Source: Ampullaceana balthica (Eukaryota; Mollusca; Gastropoda; Lymnaeidae). Taken from it: a stretch of 64,000 bases of DNA. Location: NCBI GenBank assembly GCA_944989445.1, contig CALYLW010000558.1:326872-390871 (forward strand), given 5' to 3'. A program made the translations under genes and the position numbers. Shown here in pieces: positions 43,974 to 56,479 of this stretch. Under the pieces are notes generated by a model. The model made no database searches. It had not been told where the DNA came from and was given only the letters and a program-made list of their open reading frames with translations. How positions within the stretch are numbered: the stretch's first letter is position 1; the number at the start of each line of letters is the position of its first letter.

Positions 43974-46489
43974 TCACGAATTGGGGGAATGGACACTAAT
44001 AACAGTGTTTCTGTCACAGATGTGGGGAATGGGCACTAATAACAGTGGTGCTATCACGGATTTGGGGAATGGGCAATAATAACAGTGGTGCTGTCGTGAA
44101 TTTGGGGAATGGGTACTAATAACAGTGGTGCTGTCACGGATGTGGGGAATGGGCACTAATAACAGTGCTGCTGTCACGAATTGGGGGAATGGGCACTAAT
44201 AACAGTGTTTCTGTCACAGATGTGGGGAATGGGCACTAATAACAGTGGTGCTATCACGGATTTGGGGAATGGGCAATAATAACAGTGGTGCTGTCGTGAA
44301 TTTGGGGAATGGGCACTAATAACAGTGGTCCTCTCACGGATGTGGGGAATGGGCACTAATAACAGTGGTGCTGTCACGGATGTGGGGAATGGGCACTAAT
44401 AACAGTGGTGCTGTCACGGATGTGGAGAATGGGCAATAATAACAGTGTTTCTGTCACAGATGTGGGGAATGGGCACTAATAACAGTGGTGCTGTCACAGA
44501 TGTGGGGAATGGGCACTAATAACAGTGGTCCTGTCACAGATGTGGGGAATGGGCACTAATAACAGTGTTTCTGTAACAGATGTGGGGAATGGGCACTAAT
44601 AACAGTGGTGCTATCACGGATTTGGGGAATGGGCTATAATAACAATGATGCTGTAACGAATTGGGGGAATGGTCACTAATAAAAGTAGTGCTTTCACGGA
44701 TGTGGGGAATGGGTACTAATAACAGTGGTGCTGTCACGGACGTGGGGAATGGGCACTAATAACAGTGGTGCTGTCATGGATGTGGGGAATGGGCACTTAT
44801 AACAGTGGTTCTGTCACGGATGTGGGGAATGGGCACTAATAACAGTGGTGCTGTCACGGATGTGGGGAATGTGCACGAATAACAGTGGTACTGTCACGAA
44901 TTGGGGGAATAGGCACTAATAACAGTGGTGCTGTCATGGATGTGGGGAATGAGCACTAATAACAGTGGTGCTGTCACGGATGTGGGGAATGGGCACTAAT
45001 AACAGTGTTGCTGTCATGGATGTGGGGAATGGGCACTAATAACAGTGGTGCTGTCTCGGAAGTGGGTAATGGGTACTATTAACAGGGGTGCTGTAACGGA
45101 TGTGGGGAGTAGGCACTACAGTGGTGCTTTCACGGATGTGGGGAATGGGCACCAATAACAGTGGTACTGTCACGGATGTGGGGAATGGGCAATAATAACA
45201 GTGGTACTGTCACGGATGTGGGGAATGGGCACTAATACAGTGGTACTGTCACGGATGTGGGGAATGGGCATTAATAACAGTGGTACTGTCACGGATGTGG
45301 GAAATGGGCACTAATAACAGTGGTACTGTCACGGATGTGGGGAATGGGAACTAATAACAGTGGTACTGTCATGGATGTGGGCAAATAGGCACTAATAACA
45401 GTGGTACTGTCACTGATGTGGTGAACGGGCACTAATAACAGTGGTGCTGTCACGGATATGGGGAATGGGCACTAATAACAGTGGTGCTGTAATGGATGTG
45501 GGGAATGGGCACTATTAACAGTGGTGCTGTAATGGATGTGGGGAATGGGCACTAATAACAGTGGTGCTGTCACGGATGTGGGGAATGGGCACTAATAACA
45601 GTGGTGTTGTCACGGATGTGGGGAATGGGAACTAATAACAGTGGTACTGTCATGGATGTGGGCAAATAGGCACTAATAACAGTGGTACTGTCACTGATGT
45701 GGTGAACGGGCACTAATAACAGTGGTGCTGTCACGAATGTGGGGAGTGGGCACTAATAACAGTGTTGCTGTCACGAATGGGGGGAATGGGTACTAATAAC
45801 AGTGGTACTGTCACGGATGTGGGGAATGGGTACTAATAACAGTAGTGCTTTCACGGATGTGGGGAATGGGTACTAATAACAGTGGTACTGTCACGGATGT
45901 GGGGAATGGGTACTAATAACAGTAGTGCTTTCACGGATGTGGGGAATGGGTACTAATAACAGTGGTTCTGTCACGGATGTGGGGAATGGGTACTAATAAC
46001 AGTGGTGCTGTCACGGATGTGGGGAATGGGCACTAATAACAGTGGTGCTGTCACGGATGTGGGGAATGGGCACTAATAACAGTGGTTCTGTCACGGATGT
46101 GGGGAATGGGCACTAATAACAGTGGTGCTGTCACGGATGTGGGGAATGGGCATTAATAACAGTGGTGCTGTCACGAATTGGGTGAATAGGCACTAATAAC
46201 AGTGGTTCTGTACGGATGTGGGGAATGGGCACTAATAACAGTGGTGCTGTCACGAATTGGGGGAATGGGACACTAATAACAGTGGTGCTGTCACGATTTG
46301 GGGGAATGGGTACTAATAGCAGTTGTGCTGTCTCGGATGTGGGTAATGGGCACTAATAACAGTGGTGCTGTCATGGATTTTGGTATGGGCACTTATAACA
46401 GTAATGCTGTCACGGATGTGGTGAATGGGCACTAATAACAGTGGTGCTGTCACGGATGTGGGGAATGGGCACTAATAACAGTGGTGCTG
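43974..46489. repeat. Minisatellite higher-order block 2
   Basis: It repeats with an offset of exactly 2,516 bp in block 3 over practically its whole length. It starts with an internal 200-bp (five-unit) duplication, 43974-44173 against 44174-44373, which explains the difference from block 1. Confidence 0.88.
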
Positions 46490-49005
46490 TCACGAATTGG
46501 GGGAATGGACACTAATAACAGTGTTTCTGTCACAGATGTGGGGAATGGGCACTAATAACAGTGGTGCTATCACGGATTTGGGGAATGGGCAATAATAACA
46601 GTGGTGCTGTCGTGAATTTGGGGAATGGGTACTAATAACAGTGGTGCTGTCACGGATGTGGGGAATGGGCACTAATAACAGTGCTGCTGTCACGAATTGG
46701 GGGAATGGGCACTAATAACAGTGTTTCTGTCACAGATGTGGGGAATGGGCACTAATAACAGTGGTGCTATCACGGATTTGGGGAATGGGCAATAATAACA
46801 GTGGTGCTGTCGTGAATTTGGGGAATGGGCACTAATAACAGTGGTCCTCTCACGGATGTGGGGAATGGGCACTAATAACAGTGGTGCTGTCACGGATGTG
46901 GGGAATGGGCACTAATAACAGTGGTGCTGTCACGGATGTGGAGAATGGGCAATAATAACAGTGTTTCTGTCACAGATGTGGGGAATGGGCACTAATAACA
47001 GTGGTGCTGTCACAGATGTGGGGAATGGGCACTAATAACAGTGGTCCTGTCACAGATGTGGGGAATGGGCACTAATAACAGTGTTTCTGTAACAGATGTG
47101 GGGAATGGGCACTAATAACAGTGGTGCTATCACGGATTTGGGGAATGGGCTATAATAACAATGATGCTGTAACGAATTGGGGGAATGGTCACTAATAAAA
47201 GTAGTGCTTTCACGGATGTGGGGAATGGGTACTAATAACAGTGGTGCTGTCACGGACGTGGGGAATGGGCACTAATAACAGTGGTGCTGTCATGGATGTG
47301 GGGAATGGGCACTTATAACAGTGGTTCTGTCACGGATGTGGGGAATGGGCACTAATAACAGTGGTGCTGTCACGGATGTGGGGAATGTGCATGAATAACA
47401 GTGGTACTGTCACGAATTGGGGGAATAGGCACTAATAACAGTGGTGCTGTCATGGATGTGGGGAATGAGCACTAATAACAGTGGTGCTGTCACGGATGTG
47501 GGGAATGGGCACTAATAACAGTGTTGCTGTCATGGATGTGGGGAATGGGCACTAATAACAGTGGTGCTGTCTCGGAAGTGGGTAATGGGTACTATTAACA
47601 GGGGTGCTGTAACGGATGTGGGGAGTAGGCACTACAGTGGTGCTTTCACGGATGTGGGGAATGGGCACCAATAACAGTGGTACTGTCACGGATGTGGGGA
47701 ATGGGCAATAATAACAGTGGTACTGTCACGGATGTGGGGAATGGGCACTAATACAGTGGTACTGTCACGGATGTGGGGAATGGGCATTAATAACAGTGGT
47801 ACTGTCACGGATGTGGGAAATGGGCACTAATAACAGTGGTACTGTCACGGATGTGGGGAATGGGAACTAATAACAGTGGTACTGTCATGGATGTGGGCAA
47901 ATAGGCACTAATAACAGTGGTACTGTCACTGATGTGGTGAACGGGCACTAATAACAGTGGTGCTGTCACGGATATGGGGAATGGGCACTAATAACAGTGG
48001 TGCTGTAATGGATGTGGGGAATGGGCACTATTAACAGTGGTGCTGTAATGGATGTGGGGAATGGGCACTAATAACAGTGGTGCTGTCACGGATGTGGGGA
48101 ATGGGCACTAATAACAGTGGTGTTGTCACGGATGTGGGGAATGGGAACTAATAACAGTGGTACTGTCATGGATGTGGGCAAATAGGCACTAATAACAGTG
48201 GTACTGTCACTGATGTGGTGAACGGGCACTAATAACAGTGGTGCTGTCACGAATGTGGGGAGTGGGCACTAATAACAGTGTTGCTGTCACGAATGGGGGG
48301 AATGGGTACTAATAACAGTGGTACTGTCACGGATGTGGGGAATGGGTACTAATAACAGTAGTGCTTTCACGGATGTGGGGAATGGGTACTAATAACAGTG
48401 GTACTGTCACGGATGTGGGGAATGGGTACTAATAACAGTAGTGCTTTCACGGATGTGGGGAATGGGTACTAATAACAGTGGTTCTGTCACGGATGTGGGG
48501 AATGGGTACTAATAACAGTGGTGCTGTCACGGATGTGGGGAATGGGCACTAATAACAGTGGTGCTGTCACGGATGTGGGGAATGGGCACTAATAACAGTG
48601 GTTCTGTCACGAATGTGGGGAATGGGCACTAATAACAGTGGTGCTGTCACGGATGTGGGGAATGGGCATTAATAACAGTGGTGCTGTCACGAATTGGGTG
48701 AATAGGCACTAATAACAGTGGTTCTGTACGGATGTGGGGAATGGGCACTAATAACAGTGGTGCTGTCACGAATTGGGGGAATGGACACTAATAACAGTGG
48801 TGCTGTCACGATTTGGGGGAATGGGTACTAATAGCAGTTGTGCTGTCTCGGATGTGGGTAATGGGCACTAATATCAGTGGTGCTGTCATGGATTTTGGTA
48901 TGGGCACTTATAACAGTAATGCTGTCACGGATGTGGTGAATGGGCACTAATAACAGTGGTGCTGTCACGGATGTGGGGAATGGGCACTAATAACAGTGGT
49001 GCTGT
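46490..49005. repeat. Minisatellite higher-order block 3
   Basis: Nearly identical to block 2; only scattered single-base changes were seen by eye (for example GCACGAATAAC at 44873 against GCATGAATAAC at 47389, and a one-base length change near 46270). Confidence 0.88.
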
Positions 49006-49172
49006 CACGGATGTGGGGAATGGTCACTAATTACAGTGGTGTTGTCACGGATGTTAGGAATGGGCACTAATAACAGTGGTGTTGTCACGGATGTTAGGAA
49101 TGGGCACTAATAACAGTGTTGCTGTCACGGATGTGGGGAATGGGCACTAATAACAGTGGTCCTGTCACGGAT

Positions 49173-50329
49173 CTGAATTGTTGCTTCAGCCTTTGTCAAA
49201 GATATCTCTTACGTAGTACACATTCGCATCATCACATACGTCCGTTTTGGATAAGTTCATAGTAAGAGATTAGAGAATTAATAGTTTTTTTTAGCTAGTT
49301 TAAATATTGCATTCAGTTAATTTTAAAGTTTATATTTGGACATCATTGAACGTTTAAAAAATTAACAGAAAGTTAAATGGGTTTTTAAATTCTCTTACAG
49401 TCCTAACCGTGTTTAATAACTAATTGGAAGGAGACAATTGCATTATAGCTAAAAAGGAAACATTATTCTAAACGTTGATTCCCTTACTAACCTTAGAAAA
49501 ATAAAATTTCATGCGGATTAGCTCTCTTCACTAAGTACTGATAGCACAATGACGAGGCTATGCCATTAAAAAAGGTAAATCCTTTTCTTCGTCCAGTTGA
49601 CAAAGTTGTCTCTGAATTATGTGATAAATTTCAAAAACACTTTCCATTTCCAATTGTAGAATACTACAAGTGACCGAATTTTAAAAAAAAATCACTTTAT
49701 AAAGTAATAACATAGCCTTTGACCCAGAAAAGGATCTATAATCTATAGCATTGCTTGTTTAAACAAAATTATTTCATTCACGTGTTCCCACCAAACACTA
49801 AGTCTTGTAAAGTAAAGAAATTCGATCAGAAAAAAACACATTTATCGTACGTCACTTTGTTAATTGTTGGAACTTCTTTAAATAATATTTCGACTAAAAC
49901 TTTAGAAAATTTGTTACTGTAGTTTTTACCTTATTAAATATTGCATTGTTAAATTTCGGTTCTTCTGCTAGAAGCAGCATATCATTAGTAGCACTATGGG
50001 CTGGTTAAGAATTCGGCCATCAAACCACGACAACAGATCCCCAGGAAATGCTATCACTTCAATAAAAAAATGTTCGTAACGCGTTTTAAATAAATTTCTG
50101 CTGTTTTAACTTGGCTTTAATAGGGATCCCAATGCTAGCGATAGTTAAAATTCAAAGATAAAAAGCCACCTTCCTGGCAATCGAACTGGTCTCCATCTGG
50201 TCAGAAAAGAAACCTTTTCACTAACGGTCATAAAAAACGAGTTTTGAGAATAGAAATGAGACGGAAGAAGTTCAATATACATGAAAAGGATTTATATTCC
50301 TCTTAGAGTAGCTCCATGTTTCTTATACG
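49173..50329. other. Unassigned AT-rich DNA
   Basis: No gene, RNA or clear repeat supported. Confidence 0.55.
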
Positions 50330-50469
50330 GATACAAGCAGTGGCGGATTTAGCTATAGGGCAGGGGGGCGGCTTGCCCCCTCGCGCCCCTGTTGGGTCTA
50401 AAATGGCGCCCCCTAAAGACGCCCTCGATGAACACTAAAAGGTGTCAATTGAGCATAAAAAAATATTGC

Positions 50470-52132
50470 TAACCACGAAACACCAAACTGCTTGCTAAAT
50501 ATCGTATTTCGAATGATGAAACTGTAATATATGACTTAAATCAATCACTCGCATCTGAATTATCGGCGATAATTGATAATGAAGTTAAGTCTGCACACTT
50601 CTTTTCTTTAATTATCGACTTAACCATTGATATATCTAGAATTGATCAGATGTCAGTTTCTTTACGTCAATTTATTTTAAAAATCAGGACATGTGGAAAG
50701 ATTTATAGGCTTTATGGATAGCGAAGTCAATAGTGCGCTCGCCCCGCAAGCTGAGAGGCGTGGGATCTAGCCCACGTTAAAGCCACAATAAAAATGGAAT
50801 GACTAACGCTAAGAAAGTCCTCCACTGACCTGGAAGGGAGATGGGGCGCCCACCAAGGTCTACCAAGCCACGCCCCTAGTAAGTTCTAATGGAAAAATTA
50901 GGACCCCGTACGACCACCGGTTATGGGACTTTAAAAAAAATGTTGCCGCATTTGCTGAGAAGATTTTAACGGAACTACAAAAGCGAAACATTGATTTCAC
51001 ACTCTATCGAGGACAGGCATACTCTGGATTAAGAGTGGCCTTCAAACTCAAATAAAGAAACTTTCACTTAATTTTTGTGCCCATGTTTTCAATTTGGCTA
51101 CTATGGAAGCAATGTCTGTAAACTGTGATGTACCATGTTTTTTGGCACAGCTTTAAAGGTTGTATGCATTCCTTACGTCTAGTTTACCACGTCTACATAC
51201 TCTTAAAAACACCAGAAATATCAATATGAATGAACAGTCTGAAACGACTTTCTGCTACAAGATGTGCAAGCCGTCAGCATGCAGTTCATGCAGCTGTTGG
51301 CTATTATAGCCACATTTGATTCAGGGGAATCAACAGAATATAAAGGAAATGTCAGAGCCGAAGCTATGGGACTTTCTGTTTTAATAACAAAATATTCTTC
51401 TGTTTTTCTGACGCTATTTGTACAAAAGTTATCTTCGTGTCATTAAACTGTCATCAAACTACTTGCAACGCCTTTTCAAAACAATTGATCGATGTTGGAA
51501 GAAATAAGTTTGTTGAAATGAAGCTTTTGAAATTCTGAACGTAGATGTCAAATCATTTATTAACGAAAATTGTTCAAACTAGATGTTAAAACAGAATTTA
51601 AAGAAAAGCGAATTGCAAAAAAGAAAAGCATGGCAGGTGAACTTAGCAGAGATAAAATGGCTGATGATCCAACTACAGTCTTTAAATCTGAAACGTACTT
51701 CACTATCATGGATAAACTTGTAACACAAATAGATGATCGATTTAATGACTTTTGGAGCACAGTTACTTATTTCTATTGTATGGATCCATCACAAATGTCG
51801 GAAGAAAATAAAGATTATTTTCAAAGTTTATGCAAAATTTACAAACACGTCATTAACCTTGAAGAAGCAATCGTAGAATATGATACCTTCAAAGATTTGT
51901 ATGCATTAACACATGTATCATTATCCAGTGAACTACTAGTTAAAAAGGTTCAGCTATTCTTGACTGAAAAACAAATGGCATCAGGTCTTATTTGCGCTCA
52001 AAAATGACAAACGAACGTCTGTCTGGATTGGCATTAATTTCAATTGAACGTCATCTAGCTGAGAACGTTGACTTTGAATCAACGATAAATCGTTTTGCTT
52101 CAATGAAATCCCGTAGAAAGCAATTTATATAG
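50470..52132 (+). pseudogene. hAT transposase (ZMYM1-like), pseudogene
   Basis: 50480-50710 reads SLASELSAIIDNEVKSAHFF, SLIIDLTIDISRIDQMSVSL, the RNase-H-like start (the usual DGTTD motif is DLTID). After the SINE insert, about 50955-51040 reads TELQKRNIDFTLYRGQAYSG. The longest surviving piece is 51570-52007 (145 codons: KSETYFTIMDKLVTQIDDRF), the region before the C-terminal dimerisation domain. That domain follows at about 52005-52130: TNERLSGLALISIERHLAEN. Frames are broken several times. Confidence 0.82.
50716..50935 (+). mobile_element. tRNA-like SINE inside hAT
   Basis: Head GAAGTCAATAGTGCGCTCGC and GTGGGATCTAGCCCACG, weakly tRNA-like. The body ends GTACGACCACCGGTTATGGG. It splits the transposase RNase-H-like region. 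Confidence 0.55.
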
Positions 52133-52146
52133 GGCTCATGGCTCTT

Positions 52147-52212
52147 TCTTATCTTATCTTATCTGTTACAGACGCTCCTTCTCTACAGAAGAATATCGCG
52201 TCCTATGCTTAT
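52147..52212 (-). mobile_element. SINE 3' fragment
   Basis: TCTTATCTTATCTTATCTGT then ACAGACGCTCCTTCT is the complement of the GATAA tail and GAAGGAGCGTCTGTA of the SINE family. Confidence 0.75.
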
Positions 52213-53594
52213 CCATGGTTTGTGTTTAGTCCTGCATTCTTGATACAGTTTTAAATGTCTTTTAAGGAACTTAAAATCATTGTTTGTGTAAAGTTCATCG
52301 ATTTTCCCAAAGTTTGATGCTCAAACTTCAAATGAAAAATTATTCTGTTAAATTCTGAAGTAAATTGTTTAGTTTATTTATAAGTTTAATATTATTGGCA
52401 CTCTTTGTGTGTGTGTTACTAATCCTGACCAATCCGCTCCACCAAAGTCTCTGTGTTTTTCATTACTTGTAGCATCAGATTACCTGCTCTTAAACTGAAC
52501 TATTTTGCCAGCTAAAATTCTCATTTCATTCTTTCAGATAGAAAACTATTACAAGAACTAAAAACAGTAGCTCTTAAAATTTTATTAGCAAAAAAAAAGT
52601 TATTCTCTTTGGAAATAAGTTCATAATTTACTGTCATCTTTTTATCCTACATATGTTATATGAATATAATATATATATTTGATAAATGATTTCTTTAATT
52701 ATTTAGGCCTTTTATTAATTATTAAGATTTTTTAAAATACATTATATTTTGTTTGCATTTGTGACCTATTACTCTCCTGAATATAAAGAAATGGTTTGTA
52801 TATTGAAGAGATTCATTGCAATGGTTTGATGTAAACAAAAATAATATTAAATAATGTACTTTGAATGATCAACGCAGCATATAATATTTAACACTTAGTT
52901 ATTTGTTTGCGTTACTGTCACTGCTATTTATTGCAAGCTGAACAAACTGATGAGTCATCTTGCAGATAGTACAACAAACTATTGGAGGCCTATAAATTTT
53001 TTAATCAAATTCTACCTCATTATCAAAACATTTTATATGTTTTATTTAGCCCAAAGACTATAAACATATTATGCTGCGTTTTCTATGTTAAAGTCTGCTA
53101 TGATATTCAGCAATTGAAAGTGAACACAAAGGATTATGAGAAGTTTAGATTTTGTCACAAATAACAGTTCCCAAATTAACTACCATTTTCATAAATTCAA
53201 TTGATTAACCATATCTTCTTAAGACTAGATGTTACTTTTTGTCTAGCAAGTTGCCACAGGGCAACTTTGAAAATGTTTGTAACATAAACAAAACACCTTA
53301 GATTTCATATTTAAGACTGCAGCAGTCTCTTAAGATGAAAACTTATTAGAGTAAATCTCACATTTAAAGTGAGCAGAAATGTTTTTTTCAACATAAAATA
53401 TAGCAATAAGAGTGAATCTCATATCAAATTTCTAATCTTCATTACAGAACCAGCAATTTAGACAAATAAATTTTATTTGAGCACCTAGAAATATTTGCAC
53501 TAAGTGAATGAATAAAAAAAATAATTGCGGCGCCCCTTGAAATTCTCCTGCCCCCCCCCACGCAGGCAAACCTAAATCCGCCACTGGATACAAG

Positions 53595-53925
53595 GATGTG
53601 GATAATAATTTTACATAAACATAAAAATAGAAACGGAAACAAAATGGTAATAAACAAAAATAATTTTAAGGTAAAAAACACCAAGCAGTATAGACATTCT
53701 GAACTGTTGTTGAACATGAAACATGTTAAAGCGCCCGCTGCTCTTAAGCAGTAATAAATAATAATTACACCTGGCTTATAAAAGGAGCCGGAATTCGGAA
53801 TTTAAATTTAAACCGAGAGTTCTCGTAGTACCGAGGAAATCCAAAGCGTGAGATAATTAATCTAACAAAAGTATTCAAGTCAATAAATAAGTCTTCATTT
53901 GTTTGAATGTGATAGTGAATTGAAC
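53595..53925. other. Unassigned DNA
   Basis: No gene or repeat supported. Confidence 0.5.
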
Positions 53926-53929
53926 TTAT

Positions 53930-54550
53930 GATGACAGCTTGTGATAGTGGATTGTATCCATGGTGACAGCTTGTGATAGCTGATTGTACCCATGGTGGCA
54001 GTTTATGATATCTGATTGTACCCATGCTGACAGCCTGTGCTAGTTGACTGAACTAATGGTGGCAGCTTATGATAGCTGATTGTACCCATGCTGACAACTT
54101 GTGATAGCTGATTGTACCCATGGTGGCAGTTTATGATATCTGATTGTACCCATGCTGACAGCTTATGATAGCTGGTTGTACCCATGCTGACAACTTGTGA
54201 TAGCTGATTGTACCAATGCTGACAACTTGTGATAGCTGATTGTACCCATGCTGACAACTTGTGATAGCTGGTTGTACCGATGGTGACAGCCTGTACTAGT
54301 TGATTGTACCCATGCTGACAACTTGTGATAGCTGGTTGTACCCATGCTGACAACTTATGATAGCTGATTGTACCCATGCTGACAACTTGTGATAGCTGAT
54401 TGTACCGATGGTGACAACCTGTACTAGTTGATTGTACCCATGCTGACAGCCTGTGCTATTTAATTGTACCCATGGAGGCAGCTTATGATAGCTGATTGTA
54501 CCCATGCTGACAACTTGTGATAGCTGATTGTACCCATGGTGACAGCTTGT
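53930..54550. repeat. 32-bp minisatellite
   Basis: About 19 copies of a 32-bp unit, GATAGCTGATTGTACCCATG followed by CTGACAACTTGT, with variation at the GCTGACA/GGTGGCA positions. Long minus-strand frames here (32-residue period) are repeat translations, not genes. Confidence 0.95.
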
Positions 54551-54807
54551 ATCGACTAGTTTCAAGACCTACATTAGACTGTATTGAATTCAATAAAAGT
54601 CTGTGCCGTTAGACTAGCATGACATAACTACTGTTATTGTTACTGTAACAAAACTGATGGTAAAACGCAGACAACGCTCACAAAGGTCCACAATTTAAAA
54701 GCCTGGCATTCCCTTTATCTTTGTGGGGTTGGTGAGTGTGTGGAGAAGGGTAATTCTTGCCATGAGGCCTGGCAATACATGTGTGAGACTATTTCAGTTT
54801 GTTAATG
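54551..54807. other. Spacer between two minisatellites
   Basis: I see nothing in it. Confidence 0.5.
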
Positions 54808-54978
54808 TCAAATAAAATACAAGACAAAACCAACAAATAAAGTACAAAACAAAACGAACAAATAAAATACAAGACAAAACCAACTAATAAAATACGAGAC
54901 AAAATCAACATATACAATACAAGACAACAAATACAAGACAAATCCAACAAATAAAATACAAGACAAAACCAACAGCGC
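54808..54978. repeat. 25-bp minisatellite
   Basis: About seven copies of a 25-bp unit, AAATAAAATACAAGACAAAA then CCAAC. Confidence 0.9.
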
Positions 54979-55073
54979 CAAGGAGTTTGAAATGTGCGCA
55001 ACCACTTCTTTTCATACACTGTCAACGTAAGCTGTTAATCTTATGATGGAATGTGCGGAACTACGTCTCTTAA

Positions 55074-56357
55074 GGGGCCATCCATAAATGACGTCACGCT
55101 ATTTTGGCCGATTTTTAACCCCTCCCCCCCTCATCACGCGTCGTCACAAAAAGTTAGACACCCCCCTCCTCCAAAAGTACCTCAAAAAGCTTTGACCCCC
55201 CCCCCACAACAACAACAAAACAACAACAACAACAACAAAAAAACCCACCTTATTTTCTATCCGCTAGATATATTAAAATATGTCATGTGTACCGTAATTA
55301 GTACGTGTACGCTTCGAACATATGCCCACTATTGAACTGGATCCTTCCAGAAAATGCATCTTTTAAATTTGACTACTATGTAGATTTCTTACCTACGTAC
55401 TATACGAAGACACCTAAATCCAGCCTACTTTCATTTATCTTGACACGAGTGACAATAATCTTAATCCACATGACTTCACTGCATCAAGTATCCTTTCTGT
55501 GATATTTAAAATTAATGCCTTAAAAACTGAGTTAAGATGAAAACTTGTTTAGTCACAATTTTGTGCTACTCTCGAATTGCGATGTCAAGAATTTAATGCA
55601 TTTAATAAAGTTATTGAATACTCTTATACCTAGAATGGCCAGGGGCGTTAGACACAAAACCAATCGAACAATTATATTAAGCTTAAAACGTTTATAATTG
55701 TATCACATAGATCCCCCTCCCCCCAAAAAAATAAATTTAAAAAATAAAAATAAAAATTGATATGCCGTGTCGTTTTGACTTAAAATATCTACACATAATC
55801 CTATTCATATAATTTTTTATACACTTATCATGCTTGTAAAACTCACCCGGGGGGGTGGGGGGGGGCTAACGACGCTCCCCCAAATCCCCGCCCGAGTCAT
55901 GTGGGCAGGACCATGAGTCTGGGGGGGGGCGGGAAGCACATATAAACTTGTATTTTGGGGTAACGGGCAAAAAAGTTCGGCGACTCCTACCGTAAGAAAA
56001 CCAAACGGAGCTGCGGCTACATAACAAATGCTTTGATGTCAACATCAAACGACGCTTTTATACGTTCTCTTATGGGTTCTCAAAGTTAAGGATTATAATT
56101 AGCTTTAATTTTCATTTCTTGATAACTTACGCCAACCAGCATTTCTTTGGCACTTTGAGAAGCACTGATGGTTAAAAAAAAGTCATTAAATAAATTGTAA
56201 GCGACCAAATATTACAGTGGAAGTTTTTATTAAAATTTACCCTTTTCATTTGACGTCACATTTCTTCAACCCCCCTCCCTCCCCCTCGTCACGCATCGTC
56301 ACAAAAGTGTGACCCCCCTCCCCCCTTACGTGCGTGACGTCATTTATGGACGGCCCC
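55074..56357. mobile_element. GGGGCCATCC-ended element with 3-bp TSD TAA
   Basis: Ends GGGGCCATCCATAAATGACG then TCACGC, and complement GCGTGACGTCATTTATGGAC then GGCCCC. Flanked by TAA (55071-55073 and 56358-56360). 1,284 bp. The interior has CGTCACAAA plus C/G-run blocks near both ends, an (AAC)n run at 55208-55245, and a G-rich nested piece near 55850-55935. Non-coding. Confidence 0.85.
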
Positions 56358-56479
56358 TAATACTTCTCGACTCATTTTGTAATGAAGGTTCGTTTATTTA
56401 AAATGTTTGCAATTGTATTTGAAACGTTCTTTCTTTTATTTCAAATTTTAATTATATTATTTCAAATGTTCATTCTTTT

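Larger units (their letters stand above)
39550..49172. repeat. Very long 40-bp minisatellite
   Basis: About 9.6 kb, roughly 240 copies, of a 40-bp unit: GGGCACTAATAACAGTGGTG followed by CTGTCACGGATGTGGGGAAT. A common variant has ACGAATTGGGGGAAT. The first ~2.3 kb are the most diverged. From about 41.86 kb the array is built from higher-order blocks with periods of about 2,315 and 2,516 bp. It contains no gene: short frames on the minus strand with a 40-residue period are translations of three repeat units. A small CACT...AGTG dyad occurs in every unit. Confidence 0.97.
50338..53586 (+). mobile_element. hAT transposon (ZMYM1-like), perfect TSDs
   Basis: 3,249 bp with ends CAGTGGCGGATTTAGC and complement CAGTGGCGGATTTAGGTTTG. 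Identical 8-bp duplications GATACAAG at 50330-50337 and 53587-53594. Transposase remnants on the plus strand at 50470-52130; a tRNA-like SINE inserted at about 50716-50935. The right 1.4 kb is AT-rich and non-coding. Confidence 0.93.

Noticed and set aside
41860..47253. Family of near-identical 67-residue minus-strand open frames (repeating PHIRxSTTVISAHSPNS)
   Set aside because: They are translations of the 40-bp minisatellite (three units give a 40-residue period), with no start context, splice sites or non-repeat sequence.
39550..49172. CRISPR-like array
   Set aside because: The units are directly adjacent with no unique spacers, in a eukaryotic intergenic setting; it is a minisatellite.
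54003..54565. Minus-strand open frames of up to 124 codons repeating SYHKLSAWVQ
   Set aside because: Translation of the 32-bp minisatellite; the frame is open only because the unit lacks stops in that frame.
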